Of a stretch of DNA of 21,869 nucleotides, positions 7,209 through 14,499 are shown piece by piece. Source of the stretch: Baffinella frigidus. Taxonomy: Eukaryota > Cryptophyceae > Cryptomonadales > Baffinellaceae. The stretch lies in assembly GCA_026770585.1 (NCBI GenBank), contig MU646901.1:188421-210289 (forward strand), written 5' to 3'. How positions within the stretch are numbered: position 1 is the stretch's first letter; every line of letters begins with the position of its first letter. The position numbers and the translations under genes are program-made. The notes under the pieces were generated by a model. That model saw only the letters and a program-made list of their open reading frames with translations. It did no database searches and was not told where the DNA came from.

Positions 7209-7313
7209 TATCCCTTAAGTGGCCAGCCGGTCAAAATTGACCCGCAAGAGGTCCTAGGCAGGTCCTAGGGCCCTACGGTAGGGCGTATGCGCCTACTGGC
7301 CACTTAAGGGATA
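7209..7313. mobile_element. Family 2 palindromic element, copy a
   Basis: TATCCCTTAAGTGGCC at the left and GGCCACTTAAGGGATA at the right. Inside are GGTCAAAATTGACC, GTCCTAGGCAGGTCCTAGG and CCTACGGTAGGGCGTA. 105 bp, no protein. Confidence 0.92.
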
Positions 7314-7441
7314 CGTCTGCGCCATTTGATCGGGTCTGAAACGTAAGGTGAATTCACGAATTTTACGGTGGATTCACTGACCCGAGACGTTTAGGCACTA
7401 GACCCTGCGCCCTGCACTCTCAACCCTCAACCCTCAACCCT

Positions 7442-7500
7442 TACAGGGGTTACCTCGCTCATAGGCAAACGCGCCCCCCCTTGGACTACTCTAGGGCTAT
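7442..7500 (+). mobile_element. Family 1 element, left half only
   Basis: TACAGGGG(T)TACCTCGCTCAT, then GCGCCCCCCC, then CTCTAGGG: the left end of the family-1 element, cut off just before the family-2 element at 7504. Confidence 0.75.
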
Positions 7501-7503
7501 GGA

Positions 7504-7607
7504 TATCCCTTAAGTGGCCGTGCGGTCAAATTTGACCGCCAAGAGGTCCTAGGCAGGTCCTAGGGTCCTACGGTAGGGCGTATGAGCCTACTGGCCACTT
7601 AAGGGAT
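7504..7607. mobile_element. Family 2 palindromic element, copy b
   Basis: TATCCCTTAAGTGGCC to GGCCACTTAAGGGAT, same orientation and layout as copy a, with GGTCAAATTTGACC in the left half. Confidence 0.92.
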
Positions 7608-8043
7608 GCTTGCTCTCGCCTGATCCGTGCCCCCCTCTGCCGGTGCAGGAACCTTGGCGCGTCTTCAGGGCGGCAGGTTACGAGCCCTCGTTTGCGGCTG
7701 CGAAGCTCCAGCCTCGATCTGGTCCGCTTCAGGAAGCTGCCCCCGGGTGTGTGGGGATGATGCCGCGAGCCTCTGTGTGAACATTCAGTGAAGCGCATGT
7801 GCACTGAGACCGAGGTGGTGCGGTCTGGGGATAACCCCATGTAGGCATAGCCGGAGTGACTTTACACAAGTCACGTCCTACAAGTATTATAGAACACGGT
7901 TCCTTCCGTTCCTCCAGGAGAAACCCGGAGGAACCTGGGGACATCTCTTCCCACGTGCGGGAAATCCTGTTCCTCTTCAGTGAATCACACAGCCGACACG
8001 CGAGCTCCGCCCGCATGTCTCCCTTCTAGCCTGTGCCCTACAG
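7608..8043. other. Mostly non-coding; likely intron upstream of the 8044 exon
   Basis: CTGATCCGTGCCCCCCTCTG then CCGGTGCAGGAACC looks like a polypyrimidine tract and acceptor at 7648, and a variant of it recurs near 9618. The frame after it (EPWRVFRAAGYEPSF) stays open for about 43 codons, so a small exon is possible but its phase does not join to 8044. Open frames on the minus strand have no motif. Confidence 0.35.
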
Positions 8044-8274
8044 CAGAGGTTTGAGTCCTGGTTCCCCTCGCGACTTGCGAGCGACACAGCTGGCGACCTG
8101 CCGGCAACCGTCATGCCTCCATCATCTTCAAAGGTCGACGAACCAGCGGACTTCGATCCGACGGTGCACGACCTCGAGCCCTACCTGGAAGGCTTCAACA
8201 GCTGGATGTCCCAAGCGAACGCCAGCTGCGCCTACATCGGCTTCTCTCCTCTGGCCGGCATCCGGACGGCGGCG
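8044..8274 (+). CDS. Internal exon of an unknown protein
   Basis: A 231-base exon, exactly 77 codons, between an acceptor (GTGCCCTACAG) and a donor (GTGACG at 8275). It reads QRFESWFPSRLASDTAG at the start, and later has acidic and aromatic residues (DFDPTVHDLEPYLEGFNSWM, then SCAYIGFSPLAGIR). The amino acid mix is protein-like, third codon positions are GC-rich, and no competing frame is as convincing. An internal ATG at 8113 could be an alternative start. I do not recognise the family. No neighbouring exon of the same gene could be placed: upstream is unclear and downstream is taken over by palindromic elements, so this may be the surviving piece of a broken gene. Confidence 0.5.
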
Positions 8275-8389
8275 GTGACGCCTCTGCCCTGTAGACAGCA
8301 GATGCGGTCCTTTCCGCGGGATCCCTCTGAGGCAAATCCGGGCACGGTAGTTCAATGTAATTTCTGGAAAATTGGGCGTGGTGCCTCAA

Positions 8390-8702
8390 TACAGGGGTAC
8401 CTCGCTCATAAGAAACCGCCCCCCCCTAGGACCCTACAGCAGGACTATGCCTAGGGTCCTATGGTGGTCCTAGGGGGGGGCGTTTTTTTATGAGCGAGGT
8501 AAGAAAGTATTGTATGAAGAAACATGGCGGGCGTTTCCACTGAGTTCCTTAATAATTAAGGAACGGAAGGCGGGCGTTTCCACGGAGTTCTTTAATTATT
8601 AAGGAACGGAGGGCGGGCGTTTTCACGGAGTTCTTTAATTATTAAGGAACGAAGGGTGGGCGTTTTCAGATCTCCGGTTCCTTATCATCAGGTACCCCTG
8701 TA
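8390..8702. mobile_element. Family 1 element (copy a) split by a minisatellite
   Basis: Left end TACAGGGGTACCTCGCTCAT at 8390. The right arm runs TTATGAGCGAGGTA to 8501, and the terminal GGTACCCCTGTA appears only at 8691-8702. The 189 bases between are a 43-base repeat. The last TA is shared with the next element. Confidence 0.85.
8502..8690 (+). repeat. 43-bp minisatellite, about four units
   Basis: Unit: GGCGGGCGTTT(T/C)CACGGAGT then TCTTTAATTATTAAGGAACG. Each unit holds the palindrome GTTCCTTAATAATTAAGGAAC or its TTTAATTATTAA variant. Units differ by a few bases, and the last is cut short at TCTCCGGTTCCTTAT. Confidence 0.85.
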
Positions 8703-9312
8703 CAGGGCTTACTCAAGTATCCCTTAAGTGGCCAGTAGGCGCATACGCCCTACCGTAGGGCCCTCGGACCTGCCTAGGACCTCTTGGCGGTCAAATTTGA
8801 CCGGCTGGCCACTTAAGGGATAAGGTCACACAATAGAAGGTCACGCACCGTAAACTGAGATGTGGACCTCAATGAGTTACGGTCCCCACACCACACCCGT
8901 TAACTGCGGACCTTGATTTTTTAAGGTCCGCACACACCCGTTTCGCGGACCTTACTACTGCGAAACATATGACCCCGCTTGGGAGGGGAGACGACCAAGG
9001 CTCACAAAACAAACCTGGCTCGACATCGCTTACCACCCCCACGGAGAATGGAGCTGGCGAATTTTGGTTCCCAAAAGGTGCCAACATTTCCCATTTGTCG
9101 GGTCGAAAAAGGACGAAAAAGGTACCTTTTCGACCCAAAAATTCAAAAAGGCACTTTTTTCGACCCGAACATTCAAGGTCCACGCAACCGTTTTCTGTGG
9201 GCGTTCAAAATCTAAGGTCCGCACACACCCGTTTCTGTGGACCTTAATTATGTAAGGTCCGCACACCACACCCCTCAACATGGTGTGACCTTAACTTTAA
9301 GTAAGCCCTGTA
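8701..9312. mobile_element. 612-bp inverted-repeat element
   Basis: TACAGGGCTTACT at the left (8701) and AGTAAGCCCTGTA at the right (9300-9312), each with TA at the edge as expected of a TA target duplication. Inside are several AAGGTCCGCACACACCC units, each forming a hairpin with GCGGACCTT, and a GGGTCGAAAAAGG/CCTTTTCGACCC hairpin. A family-2 element sits at 8718. Frames inside overlap on both strands and have no transposase motif, so it is non-autonomous. Confidence 0.7.
8718..8822. mobile_element. Family 2 palindromic element, copy c
   Basis: TATCCCTTAAGTGGCC to GGCCACTTAAGGGATA, opposite orientation to copies a and b, 105 bp. It sits one base inside the terminal repeat of the 612-bp element, so it inserted later. 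Confidence 0.92.
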
Positions 9313-9383
9313 TGGAGAGGCAAGGAACGTGTGTCGAGGGAGAAGCAAAATTCGCGCCATCCAATCCGTCCTTTGGGTCCGTT

Positions 9384-9847
9384 AGGTTCTTTGAGCTCCC
9401 AACATAGGCGGACACCGGAACTTATCCTGCAGAATGTGCTGAGCGCAACCCCTCCTCCACTCCAGACCTTATGAGCGAGGTACCAAGCAAAAATGCTTTC
9501 TCTGCAGATCCCTTCTACGGAACGGCGTGTCGTTGGGCTATGTTGGGAGAAATTAAAACCTAAAGGACCTAAAGGACCCCTGTAAACCCTGCCCCCTATG
9601 CTTGCTCCCCCTCGCCTGATCCGCGCGCCCCTCTACTGGTGCAGGATCCTGGCGCTCGGCACGGCTGTGCCGAGCGCAACCCCTCCTCCACTCCTCCGCG
9701 CCAAGGAGGGGGGGGGAAACAGCGTCCTGCCGGGACTTGATCCCAGCGGAGATCTGCACCGGGGGGCCTGATGTGATCCGAAAGGAAGCATGGCTTTTCT
9801 GCAGGATAAGTTCCGGTGTCCGCCTATGTTGGGAGCTCGAAGAACCT
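9384..9847. mobile_element. Inverted-repeat element with ~50-bp arms (family 5)
   Basis: Left arm AGGTTCTTTGAGCTCCCAAC with ATAGGCGGACACCGGAAC and TTATCCTGCAGAA; the right arm (9798-9847) is its complement with about two changes. GAGCGCAACCCCTCCTCCAC is repeated inside at 9441 and 9672. Lone arms of the same family occur at 17659, 20092, 20211 and 20519. ATGAGCGAGG at 9471 is a scrap of family 1. Confidence 0.75.
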
Positions 9848-9906
9848 CAAGGACCTAAAGGAGGGAAACAAAAAAACACGCATGGGGTGTTTGAAGAAAA
9901 AGCCCC

Positions 9907-9939
9907 GGTGCTTTGGTGCTTTGGTGCTTTGGTGCTTTT
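9907..9939 (+). repeat. GGTGCTTT tandem, four units
   Basis: Four copies of the 8-base word GGTGCTTT in a row lead into the first 93-bp repeat. Two of them are carried along in the second copy at 10020. Confidence 0.9.
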
Positions 9940-10112
9940 ATTTACACTCACATCGAAGGCCACAGCCCACCTCACTCTTGAGGAGTTGGGAGTAATCTAC
10001 GGGTGAGTTCCCCGACTCTGGTGCTTTGGTGCTTTTATTTACACTCACATCGAAGGCCACAGCCCACCTCACTCTTGAGGAGTTGGGAGTAATCTACGGG
10101 TGAGTTCCCCGA
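9923..10112 (+). repeat. Perfect 93-bp tandem duplication containing an exon-like segment
   Basis: 9923-10015 and 10020-10112 are identical over 93 bases with four bases between. Each copy contains a frame AHLTLEELGVIYG ending at a strong donor (GGTGAGTTCC; 10003 and 10100). The peptide resembles the C-terminal end of sugar-transporter family proteins (SLEELD.IFG), but the match is short. If real, it is an exon duplicated very recently with its donor. The acceptor is not clear (ACATCGAAG is a weak candidate). Confidence 0.7.
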
Positions 10113-10276
10113 TCGTGGTACATTTAACTCAATCCAGGGGCACCCTCTCGATGGAACCACAAGTCTATGCACGCCACGCGTAGCAATAGCTGTACACTCG
10201 TTCCACATCAGGCCCTACTAGACTTTAGATAGTTGACTTACGCGGGGTTGTCTTAATTAGAGATCGGTAAAATTAG
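10113..10276. other. Short unannotated stretch
   Basis: No gene, RNA or repeat recognised, apart from TAGTTGACTTACGCGGGG (10230), which carries the GTTGAC word common in this window. Confidence 0.4.
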
Positions 10277-10386
10277 GAGGGTGGGGTAGCAGACCAAAAG
10301 TCGTCGACAACCCCTTTCGAAAGTTGGCAAAAGTGGAGGAAAACTTTGTTTCTCCTCCGGATAGGCCCGGCCCGCCTGGGTAGAAG

Positions 10387-10495
10387 TACAGGGGTACCTC
10401 GCTCATAAGAAACCGCATCCGCCTAGGACCCTACAGTAGTCTATCCCTAGGGTCCTTGGGGGTGGGCGGTTTCTTATGAGCGAGGTACCCCTGTA
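10387..10495. mobile_element. Family 1 palindromic element, copy b
   Basis: TACAGGGGTACCTCGCTCAT through CCTAGGACCCTACAGTAG to ATGAGCGAGGTACCCCTGTA, 109 bp, both ends intact and flanked by TA. Confidence 0.93.
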
Positions 10496-10520
10496 CAACT
10501 CACCGCGGGCCGTTTTTGAT

Positions 10521-10627
10521 GATGTTCCCCCACTCGTCACGAAAATCTGAGACTACGTTTGTGGACCAACTTTCCATTCTGTTGTACAAATGTGGTCTCA
10601 GATTTTAGGGACGAGTGGGGGAACATC
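10521..10627. repeat. 107-bp palindrome
   Basis: GATGTTCCCCCACTCGTC and AAAATCTGAGAC pair with the right arm GTCTCAGATTTT...GACGAGTGGGGGAACATC. The loop holds CCAACTTTCCATTCTGTTG. No other copy is seen in this window. Confidence 0.85.
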
Positions 10628-10674
10628 GTGTTAACACACAAAACGCCTTTTTTTCCCCCTGCTACCCCACCCTC

Positions 10675-10987
10675 AAAAAAAACATTAGATTACCGCAGGA
10701 CTGGAAAGTTGACGCGGAGGTGACTTTTGGGTCAGCCAACCGACGGGCCCGCGACTTTTGGACTTTAGAGTTGTTGCAGCCAGTGAGTTGACCCAGTTGA
10801 GATCCGCCCCGTCGATCCTTCCTCTCAGTCCTGGTTAGCGTCTGACGCCTCACCCCCCCCCGCGCATCGTTGTAGACACCAGCCGGACCGGCCTGCTGGT
10901 CAACGAGTGCGCAGTCCACGTTTGTTGCAAGACGCCATTGGGCAGAGAACACGAAAGACCCATCTTTGGCGCCGTAACGCTAGGCCC
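10675..10987. other. Upstream region of the plastid-targeted gene
   Basis: No gene recognised. This stretch should contain the promoter and 5' leader of the gene starting at 10988, but no TATA-like or other core signal is obvious. CGAAAGACCCATCTTTGGCG lies just upstream of the start. Confidence 0.35.
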
Positions 10988-11183
10988 ATGGGACGCATCG
11001 AGAGGAGTCGCATACCCGTCGGTATCGCGGCGTTGGCCGCCTGCCTTTCGACCGCGTCGGCGTTCACCGCCCCGCTGGCCGCGTGGCCCGTGCAGTCGCT
11101 GCAGGGGCTGGGTGCGCAGGGCGGGAGCACCGGCCGCTTCCGTTGCGTCCCTTCCCGCCAGTCTGCCGAGCTTAGAATGGCAG
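10988..11183 (+). CDS. First exon of a plastid-targeted protein (bipartite presequence)
   Basis: ATG opens 65 codons plus one base. Residues 1-10 are basic (MGRIERSRIP). Residues 11-24 form a hydrophobic signal peptide (VGIAALAACLSTAS), followed by A and FTAPLAAW: the ASA-F motif used for plastid import in algae with secondary red plastids. A transit-peptide-like stretch follows (S, G, R rich, few acids) and ends ELRMA. The exon is cut at CAG^GTGCGC (donor at 11184), phase 1. Joined to the acceptor of any of the GGGAGGA exons downstream (first intact one at 12366), the frame continues as RMAGEEMFDEGAREEL. Without splicing the frame runs to TAG at 11327, reading ELFYLLCTALGAGW, which would be intron or an alternative form. 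The mature protein is unknown. Confidence 0.7.
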
Positions 11184-11456
11184 GTGCGCCTCCGCCCAGT
11201 GAACTGTTTTATCTTTTGTGCACGGCGTTGGGGGCGGGGTGGGAAGACGATGCCATCTGGACGATACTGGGCGTGCTTGCAACAAAATCAGAGAAGGAAG
11301 ATTTCGCGTCTCTTGAAGACAGGCGTTAGGACCGTAGTCCCATAATGAGCTGGACAGTCAAGACGGCGTGACCAACATCTGGTGGACGCTGTGTTGGTTG
11401 TACTTAAGGTCTCTAGCATGGAGTAGTAAATGTCTCTCTCAGCAATCTAATCCCGC

Positions 11457-11598
11457 CGAGTATTCATAATGAATACGATTTTGGTGTATCTTAAGGGGTA
11501 TAAATAAGACAATCGTGTATCTAGACTTCATTTAGAGCCTCGAGATACACCAAAATCGAATGGGAGATCCCCGAAATCGTATTCATTATGAATACTCG
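11457..11598. mobile_element. Inverted-repeat element in the intron
   Basis: CGAGTATTCATAATGAATAC then GATTTTGGTGTATCT at the left pair with the right arm ending GTATTCATTATGAATACTCG. The right arm has a 16-base insertion (around 11561-11576). TCTCAGCAATC lies just outside on both sides (11437 and 11618), again a direct repeat around an insert. Confidence 0.8.
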
Positions 11599-11721
11599 TC
11601 CGGATGAAATCCAGATCTCAGCAATCCAGGTCTGTCGCAGTAATCAAAGGCTCAAAACCCCGCAGGGGGTCTTAGAATGTGGTCATGCTGGTCTTGTAAT
11701 CAATGAAGTGTCTTCTCGCAG

Positions 11722-11774
11722 GGGAGGACGCGGAGATGTTCGACGAAGGGGCAAGGGAGGAGCTTGCCATTAGG
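11722..11774 (+). pseudogene. Exon-2 copy 1 of the plastid-targeted gene
   Basis: After TCTTCTCGCAG it reads (G)EDAEMFDEGAREELAIR, in phase with the first exon, and hits TAA at 11778 after RT. It has two residues more (DA) than the intact copy at 12366. The MLQQQLSDDWLK half is missing, replaced by CCTCAACCC repeats. It could still serve as an alternative short end. Confidence 0.6.
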
Positions 11775-11926
11775 ACCTAAACCTCAACCCTCAACCCTCA
11801 ACCCTCAACCCCTAAACCTTGTGTCGCGTCTTGAACCAGTCGTTAATAAGCTGTTGCTGCACCATCCTGTCTCTGTCAGCAAAGACTACCACTCCATGAG
11901 AGAGACCTTCAGCCACTTTATTGCAG

Positions 11927-11946
11927 GGGAGGACGCGTCCTGGTGA
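11927..11946 (+). pseudogene. Exon-2 copy 2, stub
   Basis: TTGCAG then GGGAGGACGCG gives (G)EDASW and TGA. Only the first 11 bases of the exon plus its acceptor remain. Confidence 0.5.
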
Positions 11947-12041
11947 AGGTCTCTCTCAACAATCAAGGTCTCTCTCTCTCAGTAACCCAGGTCTCTCGCA
12001 TCAATCAAGGTCTCTCTCGCAGTAACTACAGTCTCTCGCAG

Positions 12042-12106
12042 GGGAGGAGATGTTCGACGATGGGGCACGGGAGGAGCTTGCGACCCGGATGCTGTCTGGC
12101 TGCTGA
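12042..12106 (+). pseudogene. Exon-2 copy 3
   Basis: CTCTCGCAG then (G)EEMFDDGAREELATRML SGC and TGA. The first half is nearly intact, and the QQQLSDDWLK half is replaced by CTGGCTGCTGA. Confidence 0.6.
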
Positions 12107-12160
12107 GAGAGACCTTCACCACTCCATGAGAGAGACCTCTACCACTCCACGTAATCAAAG

Positions 12161-12193
12161 GGGAGGACGACGGGGCGCGGGAGGATCTTGATT
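12161..12193 (+). pseudogene. Exon-2 copy 4
   Basis: ATCAAAG then (G)EDDGAREDLD and stop. EMFD is deleted and the acceptor tract is poor. Confidence 0.45.
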
Positions 12194-12279
12194 AATGAGA
12201 GAGACCTTGATTGCTGACCGGTCAGCACTGAGAGAGGCCTTGATGACTGAGAGAGAGCTTGGTTGCTGACCTCTCGCAT

Positions 12280-12318
12280 GGGAGGACGCGGGGCTCTTCG
12301 ACGAGGGGGCGCGCGTCG
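12280..12318 (+). pseudogene. Exon-2 copy 5
   Basis: CTCTCGCATG: the acceptor AG has become AT, and the exon reads EDAGLFDEGARV before running into intron-type sequence. Confidence 0.45.
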
Positions 12319-12365
12319 CTCTCAACAATCAAGGTCTCTCTCTCAGTAACCACGGTCGCTCGCAG

Positions 12366-12460
12366 GGGAGGAGATGTTCGACGAGGGGGCACGGGAGGAG
12401 CTGGCCATTCGGATGTTGCAGCAGCAGCTCTCTGACGACTGGTTGAAGACGCGCCTCAAG
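12366..12460 (+). CDS. Intact exon 2 of the plastid-targeted gene (copy 6)
   Basis: Acceptor CGGTCGCTCGCAG, a 95-base exon (two bases completing a glycine codon, then 31 codons), donor AAG^GTCTAG at 12461. It reads EEMFDEGAREELAIRML, then QQQLSDDWLKTRLK: a charged, probably helical segment. The phase fits the first exon's phase-1 donor exactly, making RMA-G-EEMF. It is the only copy with acceptor, both halves and donor in frame. If it is not spliced onward, GTC TAG gives one more residue (V) and a stop, so it could also be the terminal exon. The protein family is not recognised. Confidence 0.6.
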
Positions 12461-12496
12461 GTCTAGCTGTGAATGATGGGATATGCTTCAGGGTTT

Positions 12497-12612
12497 ACGT
12501 GTTTGAGGGTTGAGGGTTCAGGGTTCAGGGTTCAGGGTTCCCTGGGTTCTTCTTCTTCTGTGTTACTCTCGATAAGGGTTTAGGTGTGGGGTTTGGGGTT
12601 CAGGGTTTGAAA
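12497..12612 (+). repeat. G-rich telomere-like repeat
   Basis: GGGTTCA and GGGTTTA/GGGGTTT units (about ten) interrupted by TTCTTCTTCTTCTGTGTTAC. A near copy of 12541-12650 follows at 12808-12905. Confidence 0.75.
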
Positions 12613-12628
12613 GCCAAACGGCTCTGTG

Positions 12629-12701
12629 CAAGAGGGGGGAGCTCACCATTCGGATGTTGCAGCAGCAGCTCTCTGACGACTGGTTGAAGACGCGCCTCAA
12701 G
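12629..12701 (+). pseudogene. Exon-2 copy 7, 3' part intact
   Basis: GCAAGAGGGGGGAGCTCACC then ATTCGGATG and the full QQQLSDDWLKTRLK half, ending AAG^GTGCCC at 12702. The acceptor and the EEMFDEG half are missing. The 3' part is nearly identical to copy 6, so the split is recent. Confidence 0.65.
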
Positions 12702-12712
12702 GTGCCCACTGG

Positions 12713-12798
12713 ATCCTGAACCCTCAACCCTCAACCCCCAACCCTCAACCCTCAACCCCCAACCCTCAACCCTCAACCCCCAACCCTCAACCCTCAGG
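12713..12798 (+). repeat. C-rich telomere-like repeat
   Basis: CCCTCAA/CCCCCAA heptamers, about 12 units, on the opposite strand sense to the arrays at 12497 and 12795. Confidence 0.85.
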
Positions 12799-12898
12799 GT
12801 TCAGGGTTCAAGGTTCTTCTTCTTCTTTGTTACTCTCGATAAGGGTTGAGGTGTGGGGTTTGGGGTTCAGGGTTTCAGAGCCAAACGGCTCTGTGCAA

Positions 12899-13001
12899 GT
12901 GGGAGGAGCTTGCCATTCGGATTGTTGCTCTCTTACGCCTTTTTATCAGCCGCAGCTCTCTGACCGCAGCTCTCAACCAGCGGTTGAAGACGCTAATCAC
13001 G
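12899..13001 (+). pseudogene. Exon-2 copy 8, diverged
   Basis: GGGAGGAGCTTGCCATTCGG, then an insertion (CTCTTACGCCTTTTTATCAG), then CAGCTCTC...GGTTGAAGACGC and GGTCTAG. Frame lost. Confidence 0.55.
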
Positions 13002-13100
13002 GTCTAGCTATGCCCGGTTGAACATGCTGGTTAATCTCAATGTTTGGAGGTACACGTATGTGAAAATTTGGTGTGAAAACGAACAGTGACCCCGAATCGA

Positions 13101-13124
13101 GAGCTGTTTGATGACTGGCTCAAG
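13101..13124 (+). pseudogene. Exon-2 copy 9, fragment
   Basis: GAGCTGTTTGATGACTGGCT CAAG gives ELFDDWLK, matching QLSDDWLK of the intact exon, then breaks off into GGGGTGAGGGGTGCGG repeats. Confidence 0.5.
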
Positions 13125-13125
13125 A

Positions 13126-13245
13126 GGGGTGAGGGGTGCGGGGTGCGGGGTGCGGGGTGCGGGGTGAGGGGTGGGGGGTGAGGGGTTAAGGGTGAGGGGT
13201 TAGGGGCAAGAATTTAGGTTTCAGGGGTTAGGGGTTAGGGGTCAG
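13126..13245 (+). repeat. G-rich repeat (GGGGTGC, GGGGTTA)
   Basis: Tandem GGGGTGC, GGGGTGA and GGGGTTA units, G-rich on the + strand, just before an exon-2 fragment. Confidence 0.85.
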
Positions 13246-13246
13246 G

Positions 13247-13284
13247 GACAGCTGTCTGATGACTGGCTCAAGACGCGACTCAAG
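13247..13284 (+). pseudogene. Exon-2 copy 10, 3' part
   Basis: GGACAGCTGTCTGATGACTG then GCTCAAGACGCGACTCAAG, followed by donor-like GTGCTC: the QLSDDWLKTRLK half only. Confidence 0.6.
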
Positions 13285-13295
13285 GTGCTCCCTAT

Positions 13296-13333
13296 GTCCT
13301 AAACCCAAAACCCTAAACCCTAAACCCTAAACC

Positions 13334-13393
<60 letters not shown>

Positions 13394-13640
13394 AACCTCA
13401 ACCTGAAACCTGAAACCCGAAACCCTAAACACTAAACCCTGAATAAACAATCAACACTAAACACTAAACACTAAACACTACACACTAAGCCCTAAACCCT
13501 GAACCCTGAACCCTAAACCCTAAACCCTCAACCCTAAACCCTAAACCCTCTACCCCTAAACCCCAAACCCTAAACCCTAAACCTTGGACCCCAAACCCTA
13601 CACCCTCAACCCCAACCCCTCAAACCTAAACCCTCAAGGT
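13296..13640 (+). repeat. Telomere-like CCCTAAA/CCCTCAA array
   Basis: About 45 heptamers, mostly CCCTAAA and CCCTCAA with ACACTAA variants, C-rich on the + strand. The closest to the plant/algal-type telomere repeat (TTTAGGG) in this window, but degenerate, so interstitial. Confidence 0.92.
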
Positions 13641-14061
13641 CCATTTTCTTTTAAATTAAACCTGTCCCCGGATTAGCTTGTCGTCCGATACGGCCGCCAT
13701 GTATGCGGCCAATCCGATACGGCCGCCATGTATGCACCCCCAACAAGGCTGTTTCTGAGCAGGACCTAGAGACGATCTAATAGCTTGTCGATGAATTCGT
13801 GTCCACGGCAGCTCGCAAACTGAAAGTTTCCCCAAGCCAATTCCAAGATTATTTCCCAGAAAACAAAAACCAGCAATTGAAGCCAGCAATTGGAGCCAAA
13901 AGTCAGCACCTGGAGCCATTCCTGGGCGCAGTCATGTTTAATTTGTACGTTTAATTTGACCTGGTAACAAATTGACTTCGGAGGACAGAGTGATACAACA
14001 GCCACCTCTTCAAAGTGTTTGCAGGAAACAATTTGAAAAGGAGGACGCCTCCACCTTAAAA
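13641..14061. other. Non-coding stretch
   Basis: CCGATACGGCCGCCATGTAT is repeated at 13686 and 13713, and GCCATGTATGCACCCCCAAC then TTTCTGAGCAG is loosely related to the sequence at 19643-19686. CCAGCAATTGAAG/GAGCC words repeat near 13870. The minus-strand frames show no protein motif. Confidence 0.4.
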
Positions 14062-14170
14062 ATGCTGATTTGCGACTTGGGCGGGACCTGGTGGCTTTTG
14101 TTAAAATCCTGATGTGCGATACAGGTCGTAGAATCCTGATTTGTGACCTTCAAATCCTGATTTGTGACTG
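14062..14170 (+). repeat. Short repeat: ATCCTGATTTGTGACT, four units
   Basis: GCTGATTTGCGACTTGGG, CCTGATGTGCGATACAGG, CCTGATTTGTGACCTTCA and CCTGATTTGTGACTGGG follow one another at irregular 20-42-base spacing. Confidence 0.7.
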
Positions 14171-14249
14171 GGCGCGGCAGGCGAAGTCTATCTTCCTGCC
14201 GTACGAGGAGGCTTCTTTGTGGGCCAGTCACCAGGTTCCCCCCATCTCA

Positions 14250-14253
14250 CGTC

Positions 14254-14297
<44 letters not shown>

Positions 14298-14350
14298 GCT
14301 GTTGGTGGTGGTGGTGGTGGTGGTGGTGGTGGTGGTGGTGGTGGTGGTGT
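14250..14350 (+). repeat. (GTT)n then (GGT)n microsatellites
   Basis: About 15 TTG units run directly into about 16 GGT units with one GCT between. A complementary ACC run is at 14414-14441. Poly-V, -W, -C, -H and -Q frames here are repeat artefacts. Confidence 0.97.
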
Positions 14351-14380
14351 TCCTGTTGTTCTTGTTGTTCTTGTTGTTCT

Positions 14381-14480
14381 TCTCGAGTACTCTCGATACA
14401 GGTCCACAACAGGAACACCACCACCACCACCACCACCACCAACCCTCTCGATAGGACCTGTATCGAGAGTACTCGAGAAG
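14381..14480. repeat. Hairpin around TCTCGATACAGGTCC
   Basis: TTCTTCTCGAGTACTCTCGA then TACAGGTCC (14379-14405) pairs with GGACCTGTATCGAGAGTACT then CGAGAAGAA (14453-14481). The loop is the ACC run and its flanks. It makes one inverted copy of a word that elsewhere in the array is direct. Confidence 0.8.
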
Positions 14481-14499
14481 AACAACAAGAAGAACGAAG

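Larger units (their letters stand above)
10277..10674. mobile_element. Composite with 16-bp inverted ends
   Basis: GAGGGTGGGGTAGCAG at 10277-10292 is the exact complement of CTGCTACCCCACCCTC at 10659-10674. Inside are a family-1 element and a separate palindrome (10521-10627). It may be an older element that received two younger ones. Confidence 0.55.
11950..12350. repeat. GGTCTCTCTC / GAGAGACCTT intron repeats
   Basis: CAATCAAGGTCTCTCTC-type words occur repeatedly (11959, 12004, 12328), as does the inverse GAGAGACCTTGATTGCTGA (12198 and variants at 12108, 12130). This is duplicated intron sequence in both orientations, able to fold back on itself, around exon copies 2 to 6. Confidence 0.7.

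Noticed and set aside
7649-7776. Possible exon EPWRVFRAAGYEPSF after a GTGCAG acceptor
   Set aside because: The acceptor tract is itself a repeat also found near 9618, and the nearest donor (GTTACG, 7677) gives a phase that does not join the 8044 exon.
8869-9281. Several overlapping frames on both strands inside the 612-bp element
   Set aside because: They mirror one another because the element is largely inverted repeat, and no transposase motif is seen.
10662-11130. Minus-strand frames opposite the plastid-targeted exon
   Set aside because: They are shadows of the GC-rich + strand exon, which has a signal peptide and consistent splice phases.
13296-13640. A chromosome end
   Set aside because: The heptamers are degenerate, sequence continues on both sides, and strand sense switches several times, so the array is interstitial.
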